Assembly (NCBI RefSeq): GCF_001425385.1
Contig: NZ_LMQO01000001.1
Span: 434,001 to 498,000, forward strand
Length of the DNA: 64,000 nt
From: Sphingomonas sp. Leaf407
GTDB taxonomy: Bacteria; Pseudomonadota; Alphaproteobacteria; Sphingomonadales; Sphingomonadaceae
Reading direction: 5' to 3'
Of the stretch, positions 1 through 8,830 are shown piece by piece. The notes beneath the pieces were generated by a model. That model was not told where the DNA came from. It worked only from the letters and a program-made list of their open reading frames with translations, and made no database searches. Made by a program: the position numbers and the translations under genes. The first letter of the stretch is position 1, and each line of letters begins with the position of its first letter.

Positions 1-1
1 G

Positions 2-898
2 ATCACCCGCGCCGCGCGGGTGCCGATCGTCGCCGACATCCATTTCCACTACAAGCGCGCGCTGGAGGCCGCCGATGCGGGGGCGGCGTGCCTGCGCATC
101 AATCCGGGCAACATCGGATCGAACGAGCGCGTCGCCGAAGTCGTCCGCGCCGCCAAGGCGAACGGCTGCGCGATCCGCATCGGCGTGAACGGCGGCAGCC
201 TCGAAAAGCATCTGCTGGAGAAATACGGCGAGCCGTGCCCCGACGCGCTGGTCGAATCGGCGATGGACCATATCAAGCTGTTGCAGGACCATGATTTCCA
301 CGAGTTCAAGGTCGCGGTAAAGGCATCCGACCTGTTCATGGCGGTCGCGGCGTATCAGCAACTGGCCGAAATGGTCGATTGCCCGCTGCATCTGGGCATC
401 ACCGAGGCGGGCGGCTTCGTCGGCGGGACGGTCAAGTCGGCGATCGGCATCGGATCTTTGCTGTGGTTCGGCATCGGCGACACGATCCGCGTGTCGCTGT
501 CGGCCGAGCCGGAGGAGGAAATCCGCGTCGGCTTCGAGATTCTCAAAAGCCTCGGCATCCGCAACCGCGGCGTGCGCGTGGTGTCGTGCCCGTCGTGCGC
601 GCGGCAGGGGTTCGACGTGATCCGCACCGTGCAGGCGCTGGAGGAACGGTTGCAGCACATCCGCACGCCGATGTCGCTGTCGGTGCTCGGCTGCGTCGTC
701 AACGGCCCCGGCGAGGCGCGCGAGACCGACATCGGGATTACGGGGGGCGGCAACGGCCGGCACATGGTCTATCTGTCGGGCGTCACCGACCATCACGTGC
801 AGGACGCCGACATGATCGAGCATATCGTCAAGCTGGTCGAAGCGAAGGCGGCGGAAATCGACGCGGCCGGCGCGGGCATGCCGCAGGCAGCGGAGTAA
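2..898 (+). CDS. ispG: 4-hydroxy-3-methylbut-2-enyl diphosphate synthase, 5' end outside the window
   Basis: IspG (GcpE) reduces and ring-opens methylerythritol cyclodiphosphate to HMBPP, the penultimate step of the MEP isoprenoid pathway in the cytosol. The reading frame is open from base 2, so the real start lies upstream; the GTG at base 20 is internal. The visible 298 residues hold the family's iron-sulfur cysteines, CPSCARQ and then [10 protein letters not shown], which together supply three Cys ligands and the conserved Glu of the [4Fe-4S] site. The TIM-barrel motif [10 protein letters not shown] is near the visible start. Roughly the first 70-80 residues are missing compared with the usual bacterial length. 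It converges on a DUF1345 gene, with an inverted repeat between them. Confidence 0.97.
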   Translation: MTRAARVPIVADIHFHYKRALEAADAGAACLRINPGNIGSNERVAEVVRAAKANGCAIRIGVNGGSLEKHLLEKYGEPCPDALVESAMDHIKLLQDHDFHEFKVAVKASDLFMAVAAYQQLAEMVDCPLHLGITEAGGFVGGTVKSAIGIGSLLWFGIGDTIRVSLSAEPEEEIRVGFEILKSLGIRNRGVRVVSCPSCARQGFDVIRTVQALEERLQHIRTPMSLSVLGCVVNGPGEARETDIGITGGGNGRHMVYLSGVTDHHVQDADMIEHIVKLVEAKAAEIDAAGAGMPQAAE

Positions 899-907
899 CG
901 CTTTACG

Positions 908-1016
908 CTCCCCTCCCTGGCAGGGAGGGGCTGGGGGTGGGTAGGCCGGTTGTGGCGCGCGTACCTTCCCTCGCGGGCCGACCCACCCCCGACCCCTCCC
1001 TCGTCAGGGAGGGGAG
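908..1016. repeat. Family A intergenic inverted-arm repeat, copy 1
   Basis: Two G+C-rich arms face each other. Arm 1 (908-942) and arm 2 (981-1016) are near reverse complements, each made of a short palindrome (CCCTCCCTGGCAGGGAGG type) followed by GGGGGTGGGT. The spacer holds a core that reads GCGAGGGAA on the minus strand, so the element has a direction. Related copies lie at 7275, 12336 and 34506. It sits between the convergent ends of ispG and a DUF1345 gene and could also act as a bidirectional transcription stop. Confidence 0.85.
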
Positions 1017-1025
1017 AAAAACGCC

Positions 1026-1664
1026 CTACGATCCCCCCAGCACGTTCACGCTGAACGCCACCACACCAAGGTTGAACAGGAACGCGATCAGGCAGTGGCC
1101 GGTCGCCACCCGGCGCATCGACCGGCTGGTCAGCGTGACGTCCGACGTCTGGAACGTCATGCCGAGCGTGAAGGCGAAATACACGAAATCCCAGTAGTCG
1201 GGTTCGTCGGTGCCGGGAACCGACAGCCCGCCGGTATCCCGGCCATCGCCGGCGGCGGTGTAGAACAGATGCGCGTAATGCAGCGTATAGACGGTGTTGG
1301 CGAAGCCCCATGCCAGCAGCAGCGTGGCGACGACCAGTGCCATTACCGGCGGTCTGGGAGCGCCGCGCTGGCCCAGTTCGGCGGCGATCGCCGCCAGCAC
1401 CACGATCGCGATCCCGCCCGACAGCAGCAGCAGCAGCGCGCGGTTGGCGTCGTTGCGCAGTGCTGCGGCGCGCATCGCATCGGCCGATGCGCCGAGCAGC
1501 GGCACGCACGACAGCAGGAAGACGACCGCCCCGGCATCGAACGCCAGCGGAACCCCGCTGCGCCAGCCGAGCGCGGGGACGCTCCACGCCCCGGTCGCGC
1601 CCGCGACCAGGGCGAAGGCGAGGAAGCGCGGCGGCGCGATGCGTTGGCCTAGATCGAGCGACAT
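1026..1664 (-). CDS. DUF1345 family membrane protein
   Basis: This 212-residue inner-membrane protein resembles the DUF1345 family, whose function is unknown. Hydrophobic segments are visible near residues 12-30, 42-58, 74-92, 105-125 and 185-208. The late motif DYWDFVYFAFTLGMTFQTSDV is the most recognisable part of the family and looks like a pore or re-entrant segment, which has led to comparison with ion channels; that is inference. The ATG at 1664 is the natural start because the hydrophobic N-terminus follows directly. It converges on ispG across a family A repeat, so it is probably monocistronic. Confidence 0.8.
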   Translation of the reverse strand: MSLDLGQRIAPPRFLAFALVAGATGAWSVPALGWRSGVPLAFDAGAVVFLLSCVPLLGASADAMRAAALRNDANRALLLLLSGGIAIVVLAAIAAELGQRGAPRPPVMALVVATLLLAWGFANTVYTLHYAHLFYTAAGDGRDTGGLSVPGTDEPDYWDFVYFAFTLGMTFQTSDVTLTSRSMRRVATGHCLIAFLFNLGVVAFSVNVLGGS

Positions 1665-1747
1665 GGCACCAGTCTATCGCACCGCCTTGTCGTTCGGAAG
1701 CGGCCCGGCCGGTCCCGCTGACGGGGCCGGCCGGGTACGGTGCCGGT

Positions 1748-1873
1748 TCAGCTCTTGATCGTCACCATGCCGACCGGCTTGTCCTTGGTCGATGCGTTGG
1801 CGGCGATGGTCTTGACCTTGACCGCCTTGGGCTTGCGGACTTCCTTGTTCGACTTCTGCTGGCTCTTGGCCAT
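1748..1873 (-). CDS. Small lysine-rich protein, function unknown
   Basis: A 41-residue protein starting MAKSQQKSNKEVRKPKAVKV and ending GMVTIKS. It is rich in Lys, Ser and Gln and has no membrane segment or cysteine. Such very small basic proteins are common in sphingomonad genomes and carry no assigned role. The frame is also open upstream of 1873, but the ATG at 1873 gives a compact product of plausible composition, whereas the upstream extension is arginine/proline-rich shadow sequence. Nothing else supports an operon. Confidence 0.6.
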   Translation of the reverse strand: MAKSQQKSNKEVRKPKAVKVKTIAANASTKDKPVGMVTIKS

Positions 1874-1994
1874 GACGCTGTCCTTCGTGGGCGAGACGCC
1901 CGGTGGCGAGCCTACACCATCCGCATCCCGACCCTTGCATCCAATCGGCGGCCACGCGACAGCGGTTTCGCCCGCCGTTCGCAAAGGTCCGCCC

Positions 1995-2888
1995 ATGTCC
2001 GCCGCCCCGTCCAGCCTGCGCGCCTTCGCGGTCGCCGCCGCCGGCATCGCCGTCTATACGGTGATGGACACGCTGATGAAGCGGCTGTCGATCGACAGCG
2101 GGGCGTACAACGCGGTGCTGTGGCGGTCGGTCGTAGGCAGCGCGATGTGCGCGGTGCCGTTCGTCCTGCGCGGCGGACGCTGGCCGGGGCCAGCGCTGCT
2201 TTGGCTGCATGTCGCGCGCGGAGTCGCGGCGGGATCGTCGGTGGTGCTGTTCTTCTGGGGCCTTGCGCGCGTGCCGATGGCGCAGGGGGTGGCGCTGACG
2301 TTCCTCGCGCCGCTGGTCGCGCTGTTCCTCGCCGCGCTGTTCCTTGGCGAAAGCATCCGGCGCACGGCGATCACCGGGTCGCTGATCGCATCCGCCGGCG
2401 TGCTGGCGATCGCGGCGGGGGAGGTGCGGGCCGATGCCTCGACGCAGGCCGTGCTCGGCAGCCTCGCGTGCGTCGCCGCGTCGATCCTCTATGCCGGCAA
2501 CCTGATCCTGCTGCGACGACAGGCGCAGGCCGCCGACCCGGTCGAGGTCGCGCTGTTCGCCAGCCTCGTCATCGCGGTGATGCTGCTGCCCGCTGCCCCG
2601 TGGCTGGGGGCATGGCCGCGCCCCGACCAGTGGCTGGAGATCGCCGGCGCGGCGCTGCTCGGCACGGTGTCGACGATGGCGCTGGCATGGGCCTATGCCC
2701 GGGCGGAGGCGCAGGTGCTGGCCCCGGTCGAGTACAGCGCGTTCGCATGGGCGGCGCTGATGGGCTGGCTGGCGTTCGGCGAGCGGGTGTCGCTCTATAC
2801 GGTGGTCGGCGCGGCGCTGATCGTCGCCGGGTGTCTGGTGGCGGTGCGCCGGCGTGCGCCCGTGGTGCAGAGCGAGGCGGGGGCATGA
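1995..2888 (+). CDS. EamA/DMT-family transporter
   Basis: A 297-residue protein of the drug/metabolite transporter superfamily with about ten hydrophobic helices in two EamA halves. The first half carries the typical VYTVMDTLMKRLS and AVLWRSVVG pattern, and the second ends with a VVGAALIVAGCLVA helix and an Arg-rich cytosolic tail. Substrates in this superfamily cannot be predicted from sequence; sphingomonad relatives are usually labelled S-adenosylmethionine or amino-acid exporters. The ATG at 1995 is preceded by an AAAGG sequence; longer upstream starts would add a polar region unlike the family. Its stop overlaps the start of the next gene (ATGA), which suggests translational coupling. 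Confidence 0.88.
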   Translation: MSAAPSSLRAFAVAAAGIAVYTVMDTLMKRLSIDSGAYNAVLWRSVVGSAMCAVPFVLRGGRWPGPALLWLHVARGVAAGSSVVLFFWGLARVPMAQGVALTFLAPLVALFLAALFLGESIRRTAITGSLIASAGVLAIAAGEVRADASTQAVLGSLACVAASILYAGNLILLRRQAQAADPVEVALFASLVIAVMLLPAAPWLGAWPRPDQWLEIAGAALLGTVSTMALAWAYARAEAQVLAPVEYSAFAWAALMGWLAFGERVSLYTVVGAALIVAGCLVAVRRRAPVVQSEAGA

Positions 2889-3241
2889 GCGTGGACGAAG
2901 GGCTGATCGCGTGGGTCGCGGATACGCTCGTGCCGGTCGGCACCGTCACCTTCCGGCGGATGATGGGCGGGGCGACGCTCTATCTCGACGGGACGGTTTT
3001 CGCGATCGTCGCCGACGACGTGCTGTGGTTCAAATCGGACGCGGAGGCCGATCCATTGTGGGAAGCGGCGGGGTGCGAGCGCTTCACCTATGCCCGGCGT
3101 GACGGCACGACTGCGACGATGATGTATCGCCGCGCGCCCGACGACGTGCTCGACGACGGCGATGCGCTGTCGCACTGGGCCATGCTGGCGATCGAGGCGG
3201 GACGGCGCGCGCCGGTCCGGCGACGCAAGGCGAAGGGGTAG
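2885..3241 (+). CDS. TfoX/Sxy N-terminal domain protein
   Basis: A 118-residue protein matching the TfoX N-terminal domain: RRMMGGATLYLDGTVFAIV, then LWFKSD and a later FTYAR. In gammaproteobacteria TfoX is a competence regulator, but single-domain versions are widespread in bacteria without that role, so regulation of DNA uptake should not be assumed. The C-terminus ends in a basic RRRKAKG tail. The start codon overlaps the stop of the upstream transporter by four bases, so the two are co-translated. It converges on ppa across a hairpin. Confidence 0.82.
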   Translation: MSVDEGLIAWVADTLVPVGTVTFRRMMGGATLYLDGTVFAIVADDVLWFKSDAEADPLWEAAGCERFTYARRDGTTATMMYRRAPDDVLDDGDALSHWAMLAIEAGRRAPVRRRKAKG

Positions 3242-3244
3242 GTA

Positions 3245-3279
3245 CGGGAGGGCACGGACCTGGGTCCCGCGCCCTCCCG
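3245..3279. terminator. Hairpin between convergent genes
   Basis: A 9-bp stem CGGGAGGGC / GCCCTCCCG encloses a second 5-bp stem GGACC / GGTCC. It lies between the convergent tfoX-like gene and ppa. There is no T-run on either side, so it is a candidate rather than a canonical intrinsic terminator. Confidence 0.45.
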
Positions 3280-3286
3280 GTTCGGC

Positions 3287-3862
3287 TCAGCGGCCGGGCA
3301 CGTCGTATTCGTGCGGCTCTTCGCCCTTGGCCTTGGCTTCGTCATAGCGCTCGATCGCCTCGACGGTGATGCGCTTCGCTTCCTCGGCGCCGCCCCACGT
3401 CCCGATTCGGACCCACTTCTTCTTTTCGAGGTCCTTGTAGTGGGTGAAGAAATGCTCGATCTGCTCGAACACGATTTCGGGCAGATCGGTCTTCTCGCCG
3501 ACGTTGCTGTAATAGGGGAAGGTCGCGTCGACCGGCACGCAGACCAGCTTCTCGTCGCCGCCGGCCTCGTCCTCAAGGTTCAGCACCGCGATCGGCCGGG
3601 CGCGCACGACGCAGCCGGGAATGAACGGCGTGCGCGACACGACCAGCGCGTCGAGCGGATCGCCATCGGGCGACAGCGTGTGCGGCACGAAGCCGTAGTT
3701 CGCCGGATAGCGCATCGGCGTGTGGAGGATGCGGTCGACGAACAGCGCGCCCGAAGCCTTGTCGAATTCATACTTCACCGGTTCGCCGCCGGTGGGCACT
3801 TCGATGATGACGTTCAGGCTGTTGGGGGCGTCTTCGCCCACCGGGATCATGTCGATCCGCAT
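3287..3862 (-). CDS. ppa: Inorganic pyrophosphatase
   Basis: Family I soluble pyrophosphatase, which hydrolyses PPi to two phosphates and pulls biosynthetic reactions forward in the cytosol. The protein is 191 residues, close to the usual bacterial length of about 175. The signature DGDPLDAL carries the Mg2+-binding aspartates, and RYPANYGFVPHTLS and EVPTGGEPVKYE are typical substrate-site segments. The ATG at 3862 has a GGGAG ribosome binding site a few bases upstream. It appears monocistronic. Confidence 0.97.
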   Translation of the reverse strand: MRIDMIPVGEDAPNSLNVIIEVPTGGEPVKYEFDKASGALFVDRILHTPMRYPANYGFVPHTLSPDGDPLDALVVSRTPFIPGCVVRARPIAVLNLEDEAGGDEKLVCVPVDATFPYYSNVGEKTDLPEIVFEQIEHFFTHYKDLEKKKWVRIGTWGGAEEAKRITVEAIERYDEAKAKGEEPHEYDVPGR

Positions 3863-4006
3863 ATCAGTATCTCCCTCTTGTTCGCTTGGTCGCGGAAAAG
3901 GAGCCTTTTCCGCAATCAGACGCGCTCTTTAGCCGGAAATCGGGCGCGTTGAAGCAACATTTGCGTGGAATCGCGCCGGGGCGGGACGGCCCGCCCCGGG
4001 CGTCGG

Positions 4007-5932
4007 TCATTTGGCGGTCAGCAACCGGTCGAGGCCGTTCTCACCCTCGCCGACCTTTTCGAGCCGGGGATAGCGCAGGCCGTCGTGATAGGGGATCGCG
4101 ATCTCCTTCACCGCATCGTCCATCCGCACGGTCAGGCGGATCGGCTCCTTCGCGCCCTTCGCCGCCGTCACCGCCTCGCGCAGCCGATCGGGGGTATAGG
4201 CCTGCCCCGCCACCGCGATCAGCGTGGTGCCGGTTTCGAACCCCGCCTTGTACGCCGGACTCCCCCACAGCACGCTGCCGACCTTGCCGTCCTTGTTGAC
4301 GGTCAGCCCCAGCGAATAGGGCAGGCTGGCCCCGCCGCCCGACTTTTCGCGTCCTTTCAGATACGGCGTCGGCGTGTCGGTGTAGACGATGCGATAGCCG
4401 TTGGCGGCAAAGCCGCCGGTCGGCGCGCGATCGGTGCGGGCGTTCAGTCGCTTGTCGAGGAAACCGGCCCAGTCATAGGGCTGGATACCGTTCAGCGTCC
4501 TGACGACATCGGCCAGCGTATAGGGCAGCACGCCCCAGTCGCCGTCGCGCATCCCGAAGAAGGCGCGCGCGAAATCGTCCATCGACTTCGTGCCGTTCGA
4601 CTGGGCGCGCAGCATGGAATCGACCTCCATCCACACCAGCAATCCCTCGTTGTAATAATCCTCCGAGCGCTGCCAGCTCACCCAGCCCTTGGGGCGACGG
4701 GCCGAGATGATTGGATCGTTGGTGGTATCGACCAGCGGCCGCCACTGACGCCCCTCGCGCGCGTCGAGCGCAGCGGCAATGTCGGCATAGGCGTCGAGCG
4801 TATCCTGCTTGGACACGAGGCCCGATCGCGCCTGCAACACATAGCCCCAGAACTGCGTCTGCCCCTCATACACCCACAGCAGCGAATTGCGCATGGGGGT
4901 GCGGAAATCGGGGGTGAACAGGTCAGCGCCGCGCCGGTACTTGCCGTCCCAGCTATGGGTGAATTCATGCGGCAGCAGGTTGCGTTCGCCCGGCCCCGAT
5001 GCCCAGTCGGTGAAATAGCCCGGATCGACGCCATTCTCCGACGAGCGATGATGTTCGAGGCCGATCGACCCCAGCTTGTCGCTGATCGACAGCAGGAATT
5101 CGTACTTGTCGTAATGCTGCGCGCCGAACAGCTTCACCGCCTGTTCGACCAGCCGGGTATGCGCCGCGATCTGCTCCGGCGTCGCGGCCAGCTCGGACGG
5201 CTTGTCGGCGGTGACGTTCAGCCCCACGCGGTCGGTAAGCTGGAACCGCTTGAAATATTTGCCCGCCAGCACCGGCGAATCGACCAGCGTCTCGTAGCTG
5301 GTGCGCTCATAGCGATAGACGCCGTTCGATACGGTCGAGGGCAGCCCCGCCGCCGCCGTCCAGCCGGCGGGATAGCGCACGGTCGCCTCCACGGGGATGC
5401 GGCGGGTGTAATAGCCGGCGGGATACAGGCTGACCGATTCCCATTGCAGGCTCAGCATTTCCGGGGTGATGGCGATGCGGCCCTGGTCGGGCTGTGTCGC
5501 GGTCAGGAACTGGAACTGTACGTCCAGCGTGCGGGCACCCGCCGGCACGTCGATGTGGAAGGCATGGACGTCGACCACGTCGCGCGTCCATGGCAGTTCG
5601 CGCCCGTTCGTGCGGACGACGAGGCCGGCCAATTTCTCGATCTCGCCGCGCGGCCCGTGCTTGCCCGGCAGCCACTTGGGCATCAGCAGCACCATATGGC
5701 CGGTGCGCGCGACCGGAATCGTTTCCTTCACGCGGTAGATGTTCTGCACCGTGTCGGTCGCGTCGACCTCCAGCTTGATCGTGCCGGGATAGTCGATGTC
5801 ACGCGCGGCGGGGATGGTATCGGTGATCGGGGTCGGCTGCGGCAGGGTGTTGCCCGGCGGGTTGATCTGCTGCGCCACGGCGGGCAGCGCGGTGGAGACG
5901 AGCAGGGCGGCGAGCGACGCGATACGCAGCAT
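4007..5932 (-). CDS. M61 family (glycyl aminopeptidase-like) peptidase, secreted
   Basis: A 641-residue zinc peptidase of family M61. Residues 1-20 form a signal peptide ending in AVAQ, so the protein is exported to the periplasm. The zinc motif HEFTH lies near residue 320, and the downstream Glu that completes the zinc site is probably in the WVYEGQTQFWG segment. A C-terminal PDZ domain is visible around GSPAYKAGFETGTTLIAV. The family's founding member is a glycyl aminopeptidase that prefers N-terminal Gly or Ala; the present substrate is unknown. The ATG at 5932 directly precedes the signal peptide; upstream extension is shadow sequence. It is divergent from the ICMT-like gene at 5999, with only 66 bases between them for both promoters. 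Confidence 0.9.
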   Translation of the reverse strand: MLRIASLAALLVSTALPAVAQQINPPGNTLPQPTPITDTIPAARDIDYPGTIKLEVDATDTVQNIYRVKETIPVARTGHMVLLMPKWLPGKHGPRGEIEKLAGLVVRTNGRELPWTRDVVDVHAFHIDVPAGARTLDVQFQFLTATQPDQGRIAITPEMLSLQWESVSLYPAGYYTRRIPVEATVRYPAGWTAAAGLPSTVSNGVYRYERTSYETLVDSPVLAGKYFKRFQLTDRVGLNVTADKPSELAATPEQIAAHTRLVEQAVKLFGAQHYDKYEFLLSISDKLGSIGLEHHRSSENGVDPGYFTDWASGPGERNLLPHEFTHSWDGKYRRGADLFTPDFRTPMRNSLLWVYEGQTQFWGYVLQARSGLVSKQDTLDAYADIAAALDAREGRQWRPLVDTTNDPIISARRPKGWVSWQRSEDYYNEGLLVWMEVDSMLRAQSNGTKSMDDFARAFFGMRDGDWGVLPYTLADVVRTLNGIQPYDWAGFLDKRLNARTDRAPTGGFAANGYRIVYTDTPTPYLKGREKSGGGASLPYSLGLTVNKDGKVGSVLWGSPAYKAGFETGTTLIAVAGQAYTPDRLREAVTAAKGAKEPIRLTVRMDDAVKEIAIPYHDGLRYPRLEKVGEGENGLDRLLTAK

Positions 5933-5998
5933 GGACTTCCTTCGGGAGCGAATATGCTTCACCGGATAGTTACCGGTCCGGTGATAGCGGATGTACCC

Positions 5999-7393
5999 AT
6001 GTATCACGACAAGTCGTTGCCCGCGCAAGCCGAACTCGATGTCAGGCCTCCCTCGGCGGTGTCGTCCGGCGTCGGGCTGGCGGGGCTGGCCGGGCTGTTC
6101 GCATGGGTCGCGGTGGCTTGGGCGTATGGCATGGACGGGCCATACGCGGCGCTGGTCAACGTCGCTGCCTGCGCGGTGCCGATGGTGGCGTGGTCGCTGC
6201 TGGTCGACAAGGTGCATCGCCATCCCTCGACCGGCATCGATTGGGCTACCGTGCGGCCGTGGCGCGAGACGATCGACATCAGCCTGACCAAATTGGCCGG
6301 GCTGTGGCTCACTTGGGCGGGAATCGCCGCGATCTATGCCACTGGGCGCTTCTACTGGCAGGGCAATTTCGCCTTCTCGATGTGGGTGTTCGGGCAAGCG
6401 GCGGTGCCGCTGTTCGTCCTCTCGATCCCCTATGTGATCTGGCTCGACCGGCGGCTGGTCGAGCCGAAGGACGGTTGCTGGGCATTGGGCGCCTGGGCGA
6501 TGCACCTTGACGAACCGATCGACCGCGCCGCCATCTGGGGGCACTTACGCGGCTGGGCGGTCAAGACCTTCTTCCTCGCCTTCATGCTCGCCATCGTGCC
6601 GCCGGGGTTCGGCGAGTTCATCCGCGCCGACCGCTCGGCGATCCTGTCGGGGCCGGTGCCGCTCGCCAACTGGCTCATCACCTTCATGTTCGTGATCGAC
6701 GTCGCGATCGCGACGGCGGGCTATATCTTCGCGATGCGCCCGCTCGACAGCCATATCCGCAGCGCGACGCCCTATGCGGCGGGATGGGCGGCGGCGCTGA
6801 TCTGCTATCCGCCGTTCATCCTGATGGCCGATGGCGGGCCGTTCGACTATCGCCCCGGCACCGCCGACTGGACCCACTGGCTCGCCGGGCACGACTGGCT
6901 GTTGTGGATCGTGGGTGCCGTGCTGGTGGCGCTGACCGCGATCTATGCGTGGGCGACGCTGGCGTTCGGCCTGCGCTTCTCCAACCTCACCAACCGCGGC
7001 ATCCTGACCCACGGGCCGTATCGGTTCAGCCGCCATCCGGCCTATCTCTCGAAGAACCTGTTCTGGTGGATCTCGACCATCCCCGTGCTGACCACATCGG
7101 ACAACTGGGTCGAGGCGCTTCGCAACACCGCGATCCTCGCCTGCGTCAGCGGCGTCTACTACTGGCGCGCGCGGACCGAGGAATGGCATCTGGGGCAGGA
7201 CCCAGCGTACCGGGCGTACAGCGGCTGGATGGACCGGCACGGGTTGATCCCGCGCCTGTTCGCCCGGATCACGGCCCTCCCTGACAAGGGAGGGGCCGGG
7301 GGTGGGTCGGCCGGCGAGGGAACGCCGGCACCCGCCACGAACCTACCCACCCCCGACCCCTCCCTTGTCAGGGAGGGGAGAACGACGCCCTAG
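5999..7393 (+). CDS. Isoprenylcysteine methyltransferase-like membrane protein with repeat-derived tail
   Basis: A protein of about 464 residues with many hydrophobic helices. Near the C-terminus the segment PYRFSRHPAYLSKNLFWW matches the SAM-binding region shared by ICMT and phospholipid methyltransferases, so a membrane methyltransferase is plausible; the substrate is unknown. The last roughly 40 residues, starting at ALPDKGGAGGG, are encoded by family A repeat copy 2, so the native end probably lay near residue 420 (LIPRLFARI). Its TAG overlaps the stop codon of gshA on the opposite strand. The ATG at 5999 was chosen; an in-frame ATG at 5954 is possible and would add 15 residues. Confidence 0.7.
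   Translation: MYHDKSLPAQAELDVRPPSAVSSGVGLAGLAGLFAWVAVAWAYGMDGPYAALVNVAACAVPMVAWSLLVDKVHRHPSTGIDWATVRPWRETIDISLTKLAGLWLTWAGIAAIYATGRFYWQGNFAFSMWVFGQAAVPLFVLSIPYVIWLDRRLVEPKDGCWALGAWAMHLDEPIDRAAIWGHLRGWAVKTFFLAFMLAIVPPGFGEFIRADRSAILSGPVPLANWLITFMFVIDVAIATAGYIFAMRPLDSHIRSATPYAAGWAAALICYPPFILMADGGPFDYRPGTADWTHWLAGHDWLLWIVGAVLVALTAIYAWATLAFGLRFSNLTNRGILTHGPYRFSRHPAYLSKNLFWWISTIPVLTTSDNWVEALRNTAILACVSGVYYWRARTEEWHLGQDPAYRAYSGWMDRHGLIPRLFARITALPDKGGAGGGSAGEGTPAPATNLPTPDPSLVREGRTTP
7275..7380. repeat. Family A inverted-arm repeat, copy 2, inside a coding end
   Basis: Arms at 7275-7309 and 7346-7380 are reverse complements and flank a spacer with the core GCGAGGGAACG reading on the plus strand, opposite in direction to copy 1. 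It lies inside the 3' end of the open frame of the ICMT-like gene and supplies its last codons except for the stop region. Confidence 0.85.
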
Positions 7394-8763
7394 AAACTAT
7401 AATCCTCGTACACCTTCGTCAGGTCGCCGGCCCATTCGCCGGCGAACTTGTCGAGCAGGATCTGCGCGGGCACCTTGCCGGATCGCACGACCTCGCGGAG
7501 CGGTTCGAGGAAACCGCTCTCGTCCTCGCCCGCCGCGTTGGTGCGGCCCCGCGCGCGCAGGCCGCTGCCGGCGATGTCGAGCACCTGACCCGCGATGTCG
7601 CGCAACCGACCGCCACCGGGCAGCGGCGAGTCGAGCCCCAGCGCCGGCGCGGCGTCACGCAACGCCTGCCGGTCCGCGATCGACCAGCCCTTCACCAGAT
7701 CCCATGCCGCATCCAGTGCGCCCTGGTCGTACAGCAGCCCGACCCACAGCGCCGGCAGCGCGCAGATGCGGCCCCACGGACCGCCATCGGCACCGCGCAT
7801 TTCGAGGAAGGTCTTGAGCCGCACTTCGGGGAAGGCGGTCGACAGATGATCCGCCCAGTCGTCGATCGTCGGCTTCTCGCCCGGCAGGACCGACAGCTCG
7901 CCCTTCAGGAAATCGCGGAACGACAGCCCGGCGGCGTCGATGTAGCGGCCGTCGCGATAGACGAAGTACATCGGCACATCGAGCGCGTAATCGGCATAAC
8001 GTTCGTAACCGAAGCCGTCCTCGAACACGAACGGCAACATGCCGGTGCGCGCCGGATCGGTGTCCGACCAGATGTGCGAGCGATACGACAACTGCCCGTT
8101 CGGCAGCCCTTCGGTAAACGACGAATTGGCGAACAGCGCGGTCGCGAGCGGTTGCAGCGCGAGGCCGACGCGGAACTTCTTCGCCATGTCGGCTTCGCTG
8201 GCATAATCGAGGTTCACCTGGATCGTGCAGGTGCGCAGCATCATGTCCAGCCCCATGCTGCCGACGCGCGGCATATGGTTGAGCATGATGCCATAGCGGC
8301 CCTTGGGCATGATCGGCAGTTGGTCGCGCCGCTTGTCGGGCCACATGCCAAGCCCGAGGAAGCCCAGGCCCAGCTCGTCGCCGACCGCCTTGACCTGTTG
8401 CAGATGCCGCCCGGTTTCGGCGCAGGTCTGGTGCAGCGTTTCGAGCGGCGCGCCCGACAGCTCGAACTGTCCGGCGGGCTCGAGGCTGACCGATCCGTCC
8501 GCACCGGTCAGCGCGATGACGTTGCCATTCTCCTCCACCGGCCGCCAGCCGAAGCGTTCGAGCCCGGCCAGCAGGTCGCGGATGCCGCCCGGTTCGTCAT
8601 ACGAAGGTGCGGCATAATCGGCGGTGCGATAGACGAACTTCTCATGTTCGGTGCCGATCCGCCACCGTTCCGCCGGCTTCTCGCCGCCCGCGAAATAGTC
8701 GATCAGTTGGGCGCGGTCCTCGATGACCGCTGCGTGGGTGTCCGAAACGGTCTTCGTGCTCAT
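7390..8763 (-). CDS. gshA: Glutamate-cysteine ligase
   Basis: GshA joins glutamate and cysteine in the first, ATP-dependent step of glutathione synthesis. The protein is 457 residues from ATG 8763 and resembles the plant-like proteobacterial class rather than the E. coli class. Recognisable blocks are WRIGTEHEKFVYR near residue 35, the substrate-binding LEPAGQFELSGAPL around residue 95, and MPRVGSMGLDMMLRTCTIQVNLDY near residue 165. An in-frame ATG at 8775 would add four residues. Upstream on the same strand is rsmE (67 bases away), an order I associate with sphingomonad chromosomes. Its stop overlaps that of the convergent ICMT-like gene. Confidence 0.95.
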   Translation of the reverse strand: MSTKTVSDTHAAVIEDRAQLIDYFAGGEKPAERWRIGTEHEKFVYRTADYAAPSYDEPGGIRDLLAGLERFGWRPVEENGNVIALTGADGSVSLEPAGQFELSGAPLETLHQTCAETGRHLQQVKAVGDELGLGFLGLGMWPDKRRDQLPIMPKGRYGIMLNHMPRVGSMGLDMMLRTCTIQVNLDYASEADMAKKFRVGLALQPLATALFANSSFTEGLPNGQLSYRSHIWSDTDPARTGMLPFVFEDGFGYERYADYALDVPMYFVYRDGRYIDAAGLSFRDFLKGELSVLPGEKPTIDDWADHLSTAFPEVRLKTFLEMRGADGGPWGRICALPALWVGLLYDQGALDAAWDLVKGWSIADRQALRDAAPALGLDSPLPGGGRLRDIAGQVLDIAGSGLRARGRTNAAGEDESGFLEPLREVVRSGKVPAQILLDKFAGEWAGDLTKVYEDYSF

Positions 8764-8830
8764 GGTCGCGCCCATACGCGCGCCGGTCGGGACGCGCTAG
8801 GGGGCTGTGGTTGATCGCGATATAGCGCGG

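Noticed and set aside
3965..5998. A long N-terminal extension of the ICMT-like protein
   Set aside because: The extension is antisense to the M61 peptidase and has shadow composition; the membrane protein begins at 5999 or 5954.
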